64,000 nucleotides of DNA, taken from the NCBI GenBank assembly GCA_900299145.1, contig OMIN01000103.1:1-64000 (forward strand). The letters are read 5' to 3'. Both the position numbers and the translations under genes were made by a program. The stretch comes from Betaproteobacteria bacterium (lineage in GTDB: Bacteria; Pseudomonadota; Gammaproteobacteria; Burkholderiales; SG8-41). Positions 1-8,746 of this stretch are shown piece after piece (positions within the stretch are counted from its first letter, which is position 1; each line of letters opens with the position of its first letter). Below the pieces are notes generated by a model. That model was not told the DNA's origin and did not search any database. It saw only the letters and a list, made by a program, of their open reading frames with translations.

Positions 1-237
1 CATGTCATCGCTAGCGTAGATGTAGATACTCGTTGTCTGAATATTCTTGTGCCCAAGGAGTTTTTGCAGCACACGCATACTGATGCCCTTAGAGCTGGCG
101 CGGGTTGCAAAGCTGCGTCGCCCTGAATGGCTGGAGCATTGATCAAATCCAGCCTTCTTGTAAATTCCGTTTACAACTTGCGTAAGCGAGTTAGCTGTGA
201 ATCCTGCGCTACGCTGCGATGCAAACAAGGGTAGCTT
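1..237 (-). pseudogene. Tyrosine recombinase, C-terminal fragment
   Basis: Reading the minus strand from about 237 down to 1 gives the catalytic end of a phage/plasmid-type tyrosine integrase. The motif HSGRRSFAT supplies the His and second Arg of the active site, LLGHKNIQTT follows, and the Tyr in TTSIY is the likely nucleophile, shortly before SDDM at the window edge. The C-terminus runs off the window. The N-terminal half is missing: upstream of about 237 the same frame stays open only as antisense to the DUF11 gene, with no integrase-like residues and no start. The gene is therefore cut at this junction, either by rearrangement or by an assembly join. The family call is firm from the motifs; its function and host element are unknown. 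Confidence 0.75.
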
Positions 238-1965
238 GGTGTCACGCCCACGGTCACCAAGGCATTTTCGCCGACCAGTGTGCAAGCCGGTGTGACCTCC
301 CAGCTCACAATCACCATCAACAACCCGGCGACTTACGCGATCACTGGCGTGGCCGTGATCGACCCCTTTCCCTCCGGCATGTCGGTAACCGCCACACCCA
401 ACTTCACGACTTCAAATTGCGGCACCTTTACGGTTGTATCCGGCAATTCACAGGGCGATACGCTGGTTTCTCTCACCGGTGGCACGATTCCCGCGTCAAG
501 CAGTTGCACGATACAGGTCAATGTCAGCAGCACCACCGTGGGAACGAACTCCAATACCGTGGGCAATGTCAGCACCACCAACAGCGGCACGGGCAATACT
601 ACCGCTGCCGCGCGCACCGCGACACTGACCGTGACCGCGCCCGGCTCGCCGGTGCTATCGAAGATTACCAGTCCAAATCCGGTGGGTGTTAACCAGCTCT
701 CGACGATGACGTTCACGATCAATAATAAAACTACCGCCACCACCGACATGGGTTTTACGGATACCTTCCCGTCCGGCGTGGTGTATCGGGGCACGACCAG
801 TACCAGCTGCACCAGCAGCAGCGGAACCGCGTTTTCACTGACCGATCAAACGGGCGCTGCAAACGCAGCCGGGGCGGCGTTGGTGGCCGGCACCAGCACT
901 GGTATCAAGGCGTTGGGCATTGATCTGGCTGGCAGCGCCTCGTGCACCATTGTCATTACGGTGTCGAGCGCCACGCCAGGCTCGTATCTGAACTCCAGCA
1001 CTTCGCCCACGGCCGCCACCAGCAATATTCCGTCCGGCTCGCTGCAGGGGGGGCTCACGGCGCCCAGTATCAACGATACCTTGGTGGTGGTGGGTACCAC
1101 GCTGACCAAGGCCTTCGGTCCGTCGACGGTGGTGATCGGCCAATCGTCTGATCTGACGTTCACCATTATTAACGGCGCGGGTGCGCCGCAACAAGGTGGC
1201 TTGGCTTTTACCGAAACGTTGCCCACCAATGTCGTGGTTGCGTCGGCGCCGTCTGCCACGCAGTGCGGTGGCACGGTCTCGGCGCCCGTTGGGCTTGGTA
1301 CGATCACGTTCAGCGGCGGCGCCATGGCGTCGGGTCTTGCCAGTTGTACGATCGTGGTGCCCGTCAAATCCGGCGTGGGGGGCACGTATAACAACACGCC
1401 CGCCAATGTGACCGGCGTATCCGTGGGCATGACCAACAACGCCATGGCGACTCTGACAGTGAACACCGGTGTGGCGCTCAACTTTACCAAGTCGGTCAGA
1501 ACCATTTGCGATCCGCAAAATTTTGCGGGCAATGGAACAACTATTTTCCCGAAGGCGATTCCAGGCGCGTACATGCAGTACACGTTTACGATCTCCAATG
1601 CTGCGGGCGCCGTCAACTCGGCAAACCTCACCACCATCATCGATGCGCTCGATCCGAATCTGAGTTTTGATGTGGATTTGCGCACGGGGTCCGCTACGGC
1701 ATGTGCGGCGTCGCCCCCGGAAAGCGCGGCGGGTAAGGGTTTTGTGCTCACATGTACTGGTGGTACGCGTGCCTGTACGACACCCATCTATTTCAGCAGC
1801 AATCCTGGCGATGACGCCATGGGTATAACGGGCACGTCCATCACGCTTACCTTTGGGGATACGCCCGGCGCGCCCAAGGCGCTGCCCACGGAAGCCGGCT
1901 ACGCGGCCGGAGAGTTGAAACCGGGTGAGTCGGTAACCATCCGCTTTAACGGCATCGTCCGCTAG
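235..1965 (+). CDS. DUF11-repeat surface protein, 5'-truncated
   Basis: The open frame begins just after an in-frame TAG at 232-234 and has no proper start or signal peptide. A GTG at 280 lies inside the first repeat, because the residues before it (TVTKAFSPTSV) already belong to a DUF11/isopeptide-like beta-sandwich. At least three repeats of about 125 residues open with K-x-F/T-S-P-x-x-V followed by LTITINN or LTFTING, and a fourth, Cys-containing domain runs to the stop. Such proteins are exported adhesin-like or matrix proteins rich in Thr, Ser and Gly. No anchor motif is visible at the C-terminus (FNGIVR). The missing N-terminus coincides with the integrase fragment on the other strand, so the gene is probably not expressed as it stands. 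Confidence 0.7.
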   Translation, partial: LGVTPTVTKAFSPTSVQAGVTSQLTITINNPATYAITGVAVIDPFPSGMSVTATPNFTTSNCGTFTVVSGNSQGDTLVSLTGGTIPASSSCTIQVNVSSTTVGTNSNTVGNVSTTNSGTGNTTAAARTATLTVTAPGSPVLSKITSPNPVGVNQLSTMTFTINNKTTATTDMGFTDTFPSGVVYRGTTSTSCTSSSGTAFSLTDQTGAANAAGAALVAGTSTGIKALGIDLAGSASCTIVITVSSATPGSYLNSSTSPTAATSNIPSGSLQGGLTAPSINDTLVVVGTTLTKAFGPSTVVIGQSSDLTFTIINGAGAPQQGGLAFTETLPTNVVVASAPSATQCGGTVSAPVGLGTITFSGGAMASGLASCTIVVPVKSGVGGTYNNTPANVTGVSVGMTNNAMATLTVNTGVALNFTKSVRTICDPQNFAGNGTTIFPKAIPGAYMQYTFTISNAAGAVNSANLTTIIDALDPNLSFDVDLRTGSATACAASPPESAAGKGFVLTCTGGTRACTTPIYFSSNPGDDAMGITGTSITLTFGDTPGAPKALPTEAGYAAGELKPGESVTIRFNGIVR

Positions 1966-2112
1966 CGCTCGTCGTGCCCGGGTTTGGCGGTCGCCCGTGC
2001 GCAAAATTTTTCTATACAATGCGCCTGCGCTGTTGTCATTGGCGGCCGCTTATGGGATTTCCATGGTGGCTGGCACGAAAATATTTATTCAAATAAAACA
2101 AGGAGTTACGTA

Positions 2113-3084
2113 ATGGCTCACGCTATACGCATCCACCAGCATGGTGGCCCCGAAGTGTTGCGCTGGGAGGAAGTAACCGTGGCCGACCCCGGCCCGGGTG
2201 AAGTGCGCGTGCGCAACACTGCCATTGGGTTGAATTTTATCGACACTTATCAGCGCTCGGGTTTGTATCCGATGCCGCTGCCATTTACGTGTGGTTCAGA
2301 GGGCGCGGGCGTAGTTGAAGCCATCGGTCCCAAGGTGAAGGGTTTGAAGGTGGGCGACCGAGTGGCGTATGCCAATCCGATCGGAGCGTACGCCGAAGTG
2401 CTGCTGCGCCCCGCGGACAAGTTGGTAAAGATTCCCGCTGGTGTCAGCGATCAAACTGCCGCCGCGATGATGCTCAAGGGCATGACGGCTTGGTACCTGC
2501 TGCGCCGCACGTATAAAGTAAAAAAGGGCGACACGATACTGGTGCACGCGGCCGCGGGCGGCGTGGGGCAGATTCTGTGTCAGTGGGGCAAGCACCTCGG
2601 CGCAACCGTCATCGGCACTGTGGGCAGTGAAGGTAAGGTGGCTGCTGCAAAAAAAGCCGGCGCGAAGCACGTGATCGTCGCCGAGCGTGAAGTGGTTTCC
2701 AAGCGCGTGCGTGAAATCACCAAAGGCAAGGGCGTACCAGTGGTATACGACGGCACCGGCAAGGAGACTTTCATGGATTCGCTGGACTGCCTGGCGCCAC
2801 TGGGCGTGATGGCGAGTTACGGCAACGCCTCCGGCCCGGTGCCGCCGTTTAACATTGGCATCCTCGCGCAGAAAGGTTCGCTTTTCCTGACGCGCCCGAC
2901 GCTGGGCAGTTACACCGCCACGCGTGAAGATCTGGAGACCGCCGCACGCGATCTGTTCTCGGTGGTCAAAAAGGGCGCGGTCAAAATCGCGATTAACCAG
3001 ACCTATCCGCTGATCGAGGCCGCGCAGGCGCACCGTGATCTGGAAGGCCGCAAGACCACCGGTTCGACGGTGCTGCTGCCCTGA
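2113..3084 (+). CDS. Zinc-independent quinone oxidoreductase (MDR family)
   Basis: This 323-residue protein belongs to the NADPH:quinone oxidoreductase branch of the medium-chain dehydrogenases. It shows the N-terminal GroES-like fold (GEVRVRNTAIGLNFIDTYQR), the cofactor motif HAAAGGVGQ, and no Cys/His catalytic zinc set. It probably reduces quinones or enones with NADPH in the cytosol. ATG 2113 is chosen over a GTG-type extension from 1984 because AAGGAG sits 7-8 bases upstream and the protein then starts where the family does. The 147-base gap before it contains a TATACAAT (2013-2020) that could be a -10 box. The next ORF overlaps its stop by one base. Confidence 0.85.
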   Translation: MAHAIRIHQHGGPEVLRWEEVTVADPGPGEVRVRNTAIGLNFIDTYQRSGLYPMPLPFTCGSEGAGVVEAIGPKVKGLKVGDRVAYANPIGAYAEVLLRPADKLVKIPAGVSDQTAAAMMLKGMTAWYLLRRTYKVKKGDTILVHAAAGGVGQILCQWGKHLGATVIGTVGSEGKVAAAKKAGAKHVIVAEREVVSKRVREITKGKGVPVVYDGTGKETFMDSLDCLAPLGVMASYGNASGPVPPFNIGILAQKGSLFLTRPTLGSYTATREDLETAARDLFSVVKKGAVKIAINQTYPLIEAAQAHRDLEGRKTTGSTVLLP

Positions 3085-3434
3085 TGCGCGCGGTGGCGTG
3101 GCTGGTGTGTGCAATGGGAGCGGCGTATTTGCCGCCGCTCGCGCTTGCGCAAACGCAGAAGCCCGCGCCGGTGGAGGAACGTTCCGGCACCGCGGCTTCG
3201 CCGCAACAATTGCAGCAGCAACGCGCTTCAGCGAGCTACCGTGACGTGACGCAGGCCGCCTTCGAATCCAAATTGGCCGAGCAGGACGTGCTGAATCTGC
3301 AGGACGCCTACAACGCCGCGCGCGAGCGTGCCGATGGGCTGAAGGCGGAACTCGACAAGGCTTTGAAAGCGCGGGAAACGGCGCGGTTCAACGAGGCCGC
3401 GGCGCGCAAGCGGTATGAAGAGGCGTTGAAGTAA
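3084..3434 (+). CDS. Small exported coiled-coil protein
   Basis: A 116-residue protein whose ATG overlaps the TGA of the oxidoreductase (TGATG), so the two are probably translationally coupled. Residues 1-22 form a signal peptide ending LALAQ. The remainder is hydrophilic, Ala/Glu/Lys/Arg-rich and heptad-like from about residue 50 to the end, consistent with one helix or coiled coil in the periplasm. No family was recognised. It may be a small envelope protein unrelated to the CoA pathway that follows. Confidence 0.6.
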   Translation: MRAVAWLVCAMGAAYLPPLALAQTQKPAPVEERSGTAASPQQLQQQRASASYRDVTQAAFESKLAEQDVLNLQDAYNAARERADGLKAELDKALKARETARFNEAAARKRYEEALK

Positions 3435-3488
3435 TATACAGCCTCTCCGTTCGCAAGTTCCTCGCTCAATCTTATTCGGACTGCCACT

Positions 3489-4730
3489 GTGTTGCCATTG
3501 GATAATCTTCCGCCGCCGCCTGCCGGTGCACCGCTCGCACTGTTAAAAGGTATCACCGTCCTCGACCTCACGACTTCAATCGCCGGCCCCTATGCCGCGA
3601 TGCAGTTGGGTGACATGGGCGCGGAGGTCATCAAGATCGAACGTCCGGGCAAGGGTGACGATTGCCGCGCGTGGGGGCCGCCATGGCTGGATGGCGAATC
3701 GCTGTGGTTCATGAGTTGTAACCGCAACAAGCAAAGCGTCACGCTGGACTACACCAACGACGCAGGCCGCGCCGTGTTGCATGATCTGGTCAAGAAATCG
3801 GACGTGGTGATTGTCAATCTGACGGGTCGCGTGCAGAAAAAACTGGGTGTGGATTACGCGGCGTTGTCGGCAGTGCGTGCGGACATCATTCACGTGTCGC
3901 TGTCGGGCTTTGGGTTGACCGGCGCACGCCGCGATTTTCCGTGCTACGACCTGATCGCCGAGGGTTACAGCGGCGTGATGGATTTGACCGGCGAGGCCGA
4001 CAGCCCGCCACAAAAGGTCGGCACGCCGGCGGCCGACCTGATTGCCGGCATGGACGCAGCCTACGCCACGCTGGCTGCGCTGTTCGACCGCCAGCGAACC
4101 GGCGGTGAACACAAGAAAGGCCACAAAATCGACATCAGCATGATCGACAGCATGACGCGGTTTATGTCGCCACGCATCGTGCCGTATCTGGGCGGCGGGC
4201 CGCTGCCCAAGCGAACCGGCGCGCGCGACAGCGTGATTTCCGTTTATCAGGTGTTTGACACGGCGGACCGGCCGATCACGCTAGGCTTGGGCAACGATGG
4301 CATTTTCAAGCGCTTCTGGCAGGCGGCGGGGCAACCCGCAGTAGCGGATGATCCGCGCTACGCCACCAATGCCGCACGCGTAGCGGTGCGCGAGGAAATT
4401 GTTGCCAGGATTCAGGCCGTGCTCAAAACGCAAACGCGTGAATACTGGCTCAAGAAATGCGTCGAGCACAATGTGCCTGCGGGGCCTGTCAACAGCGCAG
4501 AAGAAGTGGCGCGTGACCCGGAACTGATGGCGCGCGGCCTGTTTTATACCGCGACTCACGGTGCCCGAAAAATCCCGCAAGTGGGCTTGGGCATTGCGGT
4601 GAACGACAGCAATGTCACGTACCGCAGTGCGCCGCCGCTGCTGGGTGAGCACAACGATGCGGTGTTGTCTGGATTGTTGGGTTACGATGCGGCACGCATT
4701 GCCCAACTAAAGTCACAAAAAATCATTTAA
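3489..4730 (+). CDS. Family III CoA-transferase (CaiB/BaiF)
   Basis: A 413-residue protein with the family III signature: LDLTTSIAGPYAAMQLGDMG near the N-terminus, then IKIERPGKGDD, and a likely catalytic Asp at about residue 183 (AADLIAGMDAAY). These enzymes move CoA between acids through an acyl-aspartyl intermediate. The start is weakly defined: GTG 3489 or TTG 3492, with no clear Shine-Dalgarno site. It lies 18 bases ahead of the BadI-like gene and most likely activates or exchanges the pathway acid. The substrate cannot be read from the sequence. Confidence 0.85.
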   Translation: MLPLDNLPPPPAGAPLALLKGITVLDLTTSIAGPYAAMQLGDMGAEVIKIERPGKGDDCRAWGPPWLDGESLWFMSCNRNKQSVTLDYTNDAGRAVLHDLVKKSDVVIVNLTGRVQKKLGVDYAALSAVRADIIHVSLSGFGLTGARRDFPCYDLIAEGYSGVMDLTGEADSPPQKVGTPAADLIAGMDAAYATLAALFDRQRTGGEHKKGHKIDISMIDSMTRFMSPRIVPYLGGGPLPKRTGARDSVISVYQVFDTADRPITLGLGNDGIFKRFWQAAGQPAVADDPRYATNAARVAVREEIVARIQAVLKTQTREYWLKKCVEHNVPAGPVNSAEEVARDPELMARGLFYTATHGARKIPQVGLGIAVNDSNVTYRSAPPLLGEHNDAVLSGLLGYDAARIAQLKSQKII

Positions 4731-4733
4731 ATT

Positions 4734-4743
4734 CAAATACTTA
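4734..4743 (+). repeat. Dispersed A/T-rich element, core only
   Basis: Core CAAATACTTA directly before the BadI-like start (ATG at 4749), with no other ribosome site. The family consensus is CAATAAAAACARATASTTAY followed by R-A. Confidence 0.55.
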
Positions 4744-4748
4744 AAATC

Positions 4749-5528
4749 ATGGCTTTTCAAACCATTCTGTACGAAGAAGACGGCCCCATCGGCTGGCTGA
4801 CGCTGAACCGCCCTGACGATGGCAACATGTTCACGCCGCAGATGTGTCACGAGATACGCGATTGCATCAACGACATCCGCCGCGAAACGCGCACGCGCGT
4901 GATCGTCATCACCGGGTCAGGTGATAAATTTTTCTGTATCGGCGGACGCAAAGACGGCATGGAAGACACAACGCTCTACGCCGGCATGCTGCCCACGCTG
5001 GAGATCTACGAATCCATCGAAAAGCTGCAAAAGCCCGTAATCGCCATGGTCAATGGCTATGCCGTCGGCGGCGGCCAGGTGCTGCAGGTGATGTGCGACA
5101 TCACGGTGGCCAAGGAAAGCGCGGTTTTCCGTCAGGTCGGCCCGATGATGGGCAGCTTCGACGCGGGCTACGGCACTTGGTACCTCGAAGACCTCGTGGG
5201 CAAGAAGAAGGCCAAGGAAATGTGGTTTGCCAATCCGCGCCTCAGCGCGAAAGAGGCGCTGGAAATCGGCCTCATAAACAAGGTCGTACCTGACGACCAG
5301 TTGAAGGACGAGACCCGCAAGATGGCCCTGGAAATCGCCGACCGCGGCGCCTTCGCGCTTGCGTCATTGAAAGCGGCGTTTACCGCGCGGCATACCGGTG
5401 TCACTGGGTTGGCGCGCGTTTCGCATGATTTGTTGTTGCGTTTGTATCTGGATAGCGATGAGCATACGGAACTTGGCGAATCGTTCCGCGCGAAGCGCAA
5501 GCCGGATAGCTCCAAGTTTGGGCACTGA
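4749..5528 (+). CDS. MenB/BadI-type crotonase (ring-cleaving acyl-CoA hydrolase)
   Basis: A crotonase of 259 residues, not a standard hydratase. Residues 129-141 read QVGPMMGSFDAGY, the SFDAGYG block typical of 1,4-dihydroxy-2-naphthoyl-CoA synthase and of 2-ketocyclohexanecarboxyl-CoA hydrolase (BadI). It is followed by a MenB-like KKKAKEMWF and ends KRKPDSSKF. VNGYAVGGGQ forms the oxyanion region, and the Glu pair of true hydratases is absent. No menaquinone genes are near. A CoA ligase, acyl-CoA dehydrogenase, enoyl-CoA hydratase and SDR follow, so BadI-like hydrolytic ring opening is the better inference. The stop overlaps the ligase start (TGATG). A copy of the intergenic repeat (4734-4743) sits directly before the ATG in place of a clear ribosome site. 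Confidence 0.8.
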   Translation: MAFQTILYEEDGPIGWLTLNRPDDGNMFTPQMCHEIRDCINDIRRETRTRVIVITGSGDKFFCIGGRKDGMEDTTLYAGMLPTLEIYESIEKLQKPVIAMVNGYAVGGGQVLQVMCDITVAKESAVFRQVGPMMGSFDAGYGTWYLEDLVGKKKAKEMWFANPRLSAKEALEIGLINKVVPDDQLKDETRKMALEIADRGAFALASLKAAFTARHTGVTGLARVSHDLLLRLYLDSDEHTELGESFRAKRKPDSSKFGH

Positions 5529-7168
5529 TGTCCACGCTGCTAACCCTTCACAATCCCCGCACCGCCAGGCGTTACTACGATGCAGGCTGGTGGCGCGCGG
5601 AAACCATGTACGCACTTGCCGCGCATCATGCGCATGTGCGGCCCAATGCCCCCGCGCTGCGCGATAGCCGCCATCGGCTGACGTGGGCGCAGTTGGTGCG
5701 CTGGGTCGATGCACTGGCCGCTGATTTACATGCCGCCGGTGTGCGCAAAGGCCAACGGGTTTCGGTGTGGCTACCCAATCGCGTGGAAGCTGTGATCGTG
5801 TTTCTGGCGTGTTCGCGCAACGGCTATGTATGCAACCCGTCGCTGCACCAGAACTATACGGTGGGCGAAATCGTTACGTTGATGGAACGCATCCAGAGCG
5901 CCGCGCTGTTTGCCCAAGCGGGTTACGCCGCGGACGCCACCAAGGTGGATGTGTTTGAGGCGGTCAAGCCGCTGGCGGGCTTGAAGCGTGTGTATCGCAT
6001 GGACGATGGCGCGTTTCCGGCGATGGATGCCTCGTCGACCAATGCGCCACCCGTGGACGACGACCCCGACAAGATCGTCTATCTCGCGTTCACTTCCGGT
6101 ACCACCGGCATGCCGAAAGGCGTGCTGCATTCCGACAACACCCTGCTTGCCAACGGCCGCGCCATGGTGCACGACTGGCATCACGACGACAAAACGGTGC
6201 TCTATTCGATGAGCCCGCTGTCGCACCATATCGCCACGGTGGCCATCGCGCAAAGTCTCGCCGCCGGGTTTGAGCTGGTAGTGAACGACCTCAAGTCTGG
6301 CCAAAAGCCGCTCGACGGCCTGATTGAAACCAATGCGACTTATGTGATGGGCGTGCCCACGCACGCCATCGACATCCTTGCGGACGCCAAGGCGCGCGGG
6401 CGCCAAGATTTGGGCAAGGTCAATCTCTTTTACATGGCGGGCTCGGTGATCCCGCCGGAAACCGCGCGCGCGTTTCTCGACTGGGGCATCAAGCCGCAGA
6501 ACATCTACGGCATGACGGAGAACGGCTCGCACCAATACACCATGCCTGATGACACGGTGGAAATTATCACGACCACCTGCGGACGTGCGTGTCACGGCTA
6601 TGAGACCCGTCTGTGGGATCAGGAAAACCCGGACATTGAAGTCACGAAGCCTGGTGATATAGGCGAAATCGGCACGCGTGGTGCCTTGCTGATGCTGGGC
6701 TACTTCAACAACCAGAGTGCCACGGAAAATTCCTTCAACGCCGGTGGATGGTTCATGAGTGGCGATCTGGGGCGGGTGGATGCGCATGGCAATTTGCAGA
6801 TCGTCGGACGCAAGAAAGACCTCATCATCCGCGGCGGGCACAATATTCATCCGTCGCGCATCGAGAATCTCGCGTTGAAGCACCCGGCGGTGTTGAAGGC
6901 GGCAGCGTTTCCGGTGGCCGATCAGCGTCTGGGTGAGCGCGTGTGCCTGGCGATTATTCAGCGTGAAGGTGTCAGTGTCGCCGGAGACGCGCTGCTCGCG
7001 CATCTAGATCAGGCGGGGTTGTCGAAGTACGACATGCCGGAGTTTTTTATCGCAATGAATGCCTTTCCGCTCACCGCCAGCGGCAAGATTTTGAAGCGTG
7101 AACTGGTGGAATGGACCAAGGCCGGAAAGATCACACCGGCGTCGGTGCGGTGGAAGGCTGGGGCGTGA
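5528..7168 (+). CDS. AMP-forming acyl-CoA ligase
   Basis: A 546-residue adenylate-forming enzyme. The P-loop-like FTSGTTGMPKGVLHS is followed by YGMTENGS (A5), GWFMSGDLGRVD (A7), GRKKDLIIRGGHNIHP (A8) and the C-terminal lysine motif TASGKILKREL. It activates a carboxylic acid with ATP and CoA. Length and context (BadI-, BadK-, BadH- and AliB-like neighbours) fit a cyclohexanecarboxylate- or related alicyclic/aromatic-acid ligase of the AliA kind, but the acid is an inference. ATG 5528 overlaps the preceding stop. The gene ends 13 bases before the hydratase start. Confidence 0.88.
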   Translation: MSTLLTLHNPRTARRYYDAGWWRAETMYALAAHHAHVRPNAPALRDSRHRLTWAQLVRWVDALAADLHAAGVRKGQRVSVWLPNRVEAVIVFLACSRNGYVCNPSLHQNYTVGEIVTLMERIQSAALFAQAGYAADATKVDVFEAVKPLAGLKRVYRMDDGAFPAMDASSTNAPPVDDDPDKIVYLAFTSGTTGMPKGVLHSDNTLLANGRAMVHDWHHDDKTVLYSMSPLSHHIATVAIAQSLAAGFELVVNDLKSGQKPLDGLIETNATYVMGVPTHAIDILADAKARGRQDLGKVNLFYMAGSVIPPETARAFLDWGIKPQNIYGMTENGSHQYTMPDDTVEIITTTCGRACHGYETRLWDQENPDIEVTKPGDIGEIGTRGALLMLGYFNNQSATENSFNAGGWFMSGDLGRVDAHGNLQIVGRKKDLIIRGGHNIHPSRIENLALKHPAVLKAAAFPVADQRLGERVCLAIIQREGVSVAGDALLAHLDQAGLSKYDMPEFFIAMNAFPLTASGKILKRELVEWTKAGKITPASVRWKAGA

Positions 7169-7181
7169 GGAGCAATGTCTG

Positions 7182-7949
7182 ATGGCGAATGAACTGACGC
7201 GGGTGGATGAATTTGCGGTTTTGACTTTGAACCGCCCTGATACGCTCAACGCATTGTCGTTTGAACTGATATGCGACCTCAATGCCAAGTTCGACGAAGT
7301 GGCGAAGAGCGACGCGCGTGCGCTCATCATCACCGGCGCAGGCAGCAAGGCGTTTTGCGCCGGCGCTGATATCAAAGAGCTGTTTGGCCGCACGCTGATG
7401 CAGCAGAAACAGGGCGGTGATTACGGGCAGGCGACGTTTGCCAAACTCGATACGCTGCCGATGCCGTCGGTGGCCGTCATCAACGGCTATGCGTTTGGCG
7501 GCGGCATGGAGCTGGCACTGGCGTGCACTTTCCGCTTGGCCACAAAGAATGCCAAGATGGGCACGCCGGAGATCAAACTGGGGCTCATTCCCGGCTACGG
7601 CGGCACGCAGCGCCTGCCGCGCGTGGTGGGCGAGGCGCGCGCGCTGGAGATGGTGATGACCGGGCGTACGGTGGATGCCGATGAAGCGTATCGCATTGGG
7701 CTCGTCAATCGCATCGTCGAAGGTGAAGCACTGGCCGGCGGCATGGCTTTTGCGCGGGAGTTCACTTGCTACAGCCTGCCTGTGCTGCAATTTGCGCGCG
7801 ATGCGGTGAAGCGCGCGGGCGATACGCCGATCAACGAAGGACTGAAGATCGAAACCGATCTCGCCACGCTCGCCTTCCAGACTGCCGACGCGCACGAGGG
7901 CATGACGGCGTTTGCTGAAAAGCGCAAGCCGGTGTTTAAAGACAAATAA
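7182..7949 (+). CDS. Enoyl-CoA hydratase (BadK-like)
   Basis: A classical crotonase of 255 residues with both catalytic glutamates in the expected motifs: GGGMELALAC and GTPEIKLGLIPGYGG. The oxyanion loops FCAGADIKELF and NGYAFGGG are intact. It should hydrate a 2,3-enoyl-CoA. ATG 7182 is preferred over in-frame starts from 7098 because GAGGAG lies about ten bases upstream, overlapping the ligase stop, and the protein then begins at the conserved strand. Between a ligase and a 3-hydroxyacyl-CoA-type SDR it would perform step two of beta-oxidation, the place of BadK in the cyclohexanecarboxylate route. Confidence 0.87.
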   Translation: MANELTRVDEFAVLTLNRPDTLNALSFELICDLNAKFDEVAKSDARALIITGAGSKAFCAGADIKELFGRTLMQQKQGGDYGQATFAKLDTLPMPSVAVINGYAFGGGMELALACTFRLATKNAKMGTPEIKLGLIPGYGGTQRLPRVVGEARALEMVMTGRTVDADEAYRIGLVNRIVEGEALAGGMAFAREFTCYSLPVLQFARDAVKRAGDTPINEGLKIETDLATLAFQTADAHEGMTAFAEKRKPVFKDK

Positions 7950-7966
7950 CGCGTGAGGGGGGAGGC

Positions 7967-8707
7967 GTGAGGCGTGAGGCGGTCATCGCGGTAACCGGGG
8001 CTAGCCGTGGCATCGGCGCAACTATTGCGCTGGAGTTGGCGCGTCGTGGGTTTACGGTGGCATGTTTGACGCGCAATGTCACGGGGCCAGAGGTGGCGAT
8101 TCCATCGGAGTTGAGTGCGCGTTTCGTCAACGCGCGTTGCGATGTCACCGATGAAGCCAGCATCAAACAGGCACTGGCGGAAATTGCAGCAAAAGCTGGC
8201 GCCATTCACGGCCTGGTCAATAACGCTGGCATCCACCTCGATGGCCCCAGCGACAAACTCCCGCTCGACATTTACAACCAGGTGATGGCAACCAATGCCA
8301 CGGCGGTGTTCGCGGCGTGCCGGGAGGTCTTTCCGCATCTCACCAAGGCTGGCGGCGGCATCATCATCAATATCGGCTCGTTCTTTGACAAGGTGGGTGT
8401 GAAGCGCAATGTCGCCTATTGCGCCTCCAAGGCGGCAGTGGGTGCCATAACGCGCTGTCTGGCCGTGGAGTGGGCGCCGAAAAACATTCAGGTGCTCGAT
8501 GTCGCGCCGGGCTATATAGAAACTGATTTGAATCGTGATGCCTTCAAGGGGCCACTGCGCGAATTTCTCGCCAGGCGCATTCCCGGTGGCAAACATGGCA
8601 CGCCCGAAGACATCGCAAAACTTGTGGCCGCGATCTTCGCCGAGGACATTCCGTTTTTGACAGGCGAAACCATCTACATTGACGGCGGGCAGGGCATGGC
8701 GCATTAG
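7967..8707 (+). CDS. SDR-family hydroxyacyl-CoA dehydrogenase (BadH-like)
   Basis: A 246-residue classical short-chain dehydrogenase with TGASRGIG for cofactor binding, NNAG, an active-site Ser in INIGSF, and YCASK (Tyr/Lys). The end, FLTGETIYIDGGQGM, is typical of FabG/BadH-like enzymes. It would oxidise the hydroxyl made by the preceding hydratase with NAD(P)+. The start is GTG 7967 inside a triplicated GCGTGAGG (7951-7976). The purine run GGGGGGAGG supplies the ribosome site but sits unusually close to the start. Membership in the CoA operon rests on position and orientation. Confidence 0.83.
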   Translation: MRREAVIAVTGASRGIGATIALELARRGFTVACLTRNVTGPEVAIPSELSARFVNARCDVTDEASIKQALAEIAAKAGAIHGLVNNAGIHLDGPSDKLPLDIYNQVMATNATAVFAACREVFPHLTKAGGGIIINIGSFFDKVGVKRNVAYCASKAAVGAITRCLAVEWAPKNIQVLDVAPGYIETDLNRDAFKGPLREFLARRIPGGKHGTPEDIAKLVAAIFAEDIPFLTGETIYIDGGQGMAH

Positions 8708-8746
8708 CGACAGCATTCGTAACCATATAATTTTATTGCTATTTTT

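Noticed and set aside
4749-5528. True menaquinone enzyme MenB
   Set aside because: The motif fits, but no other men gene is near and the operon is a CoA catabolic set; BadI-like is favoured.
5771-7003. 410-codon minus-strand ORF opposite the acyl-CoA ligase
   Set aside because: It is a codon-bias shadow: the plus strand encodes a complete ligase, and the antisense product is His/Arg-rich without motifs.
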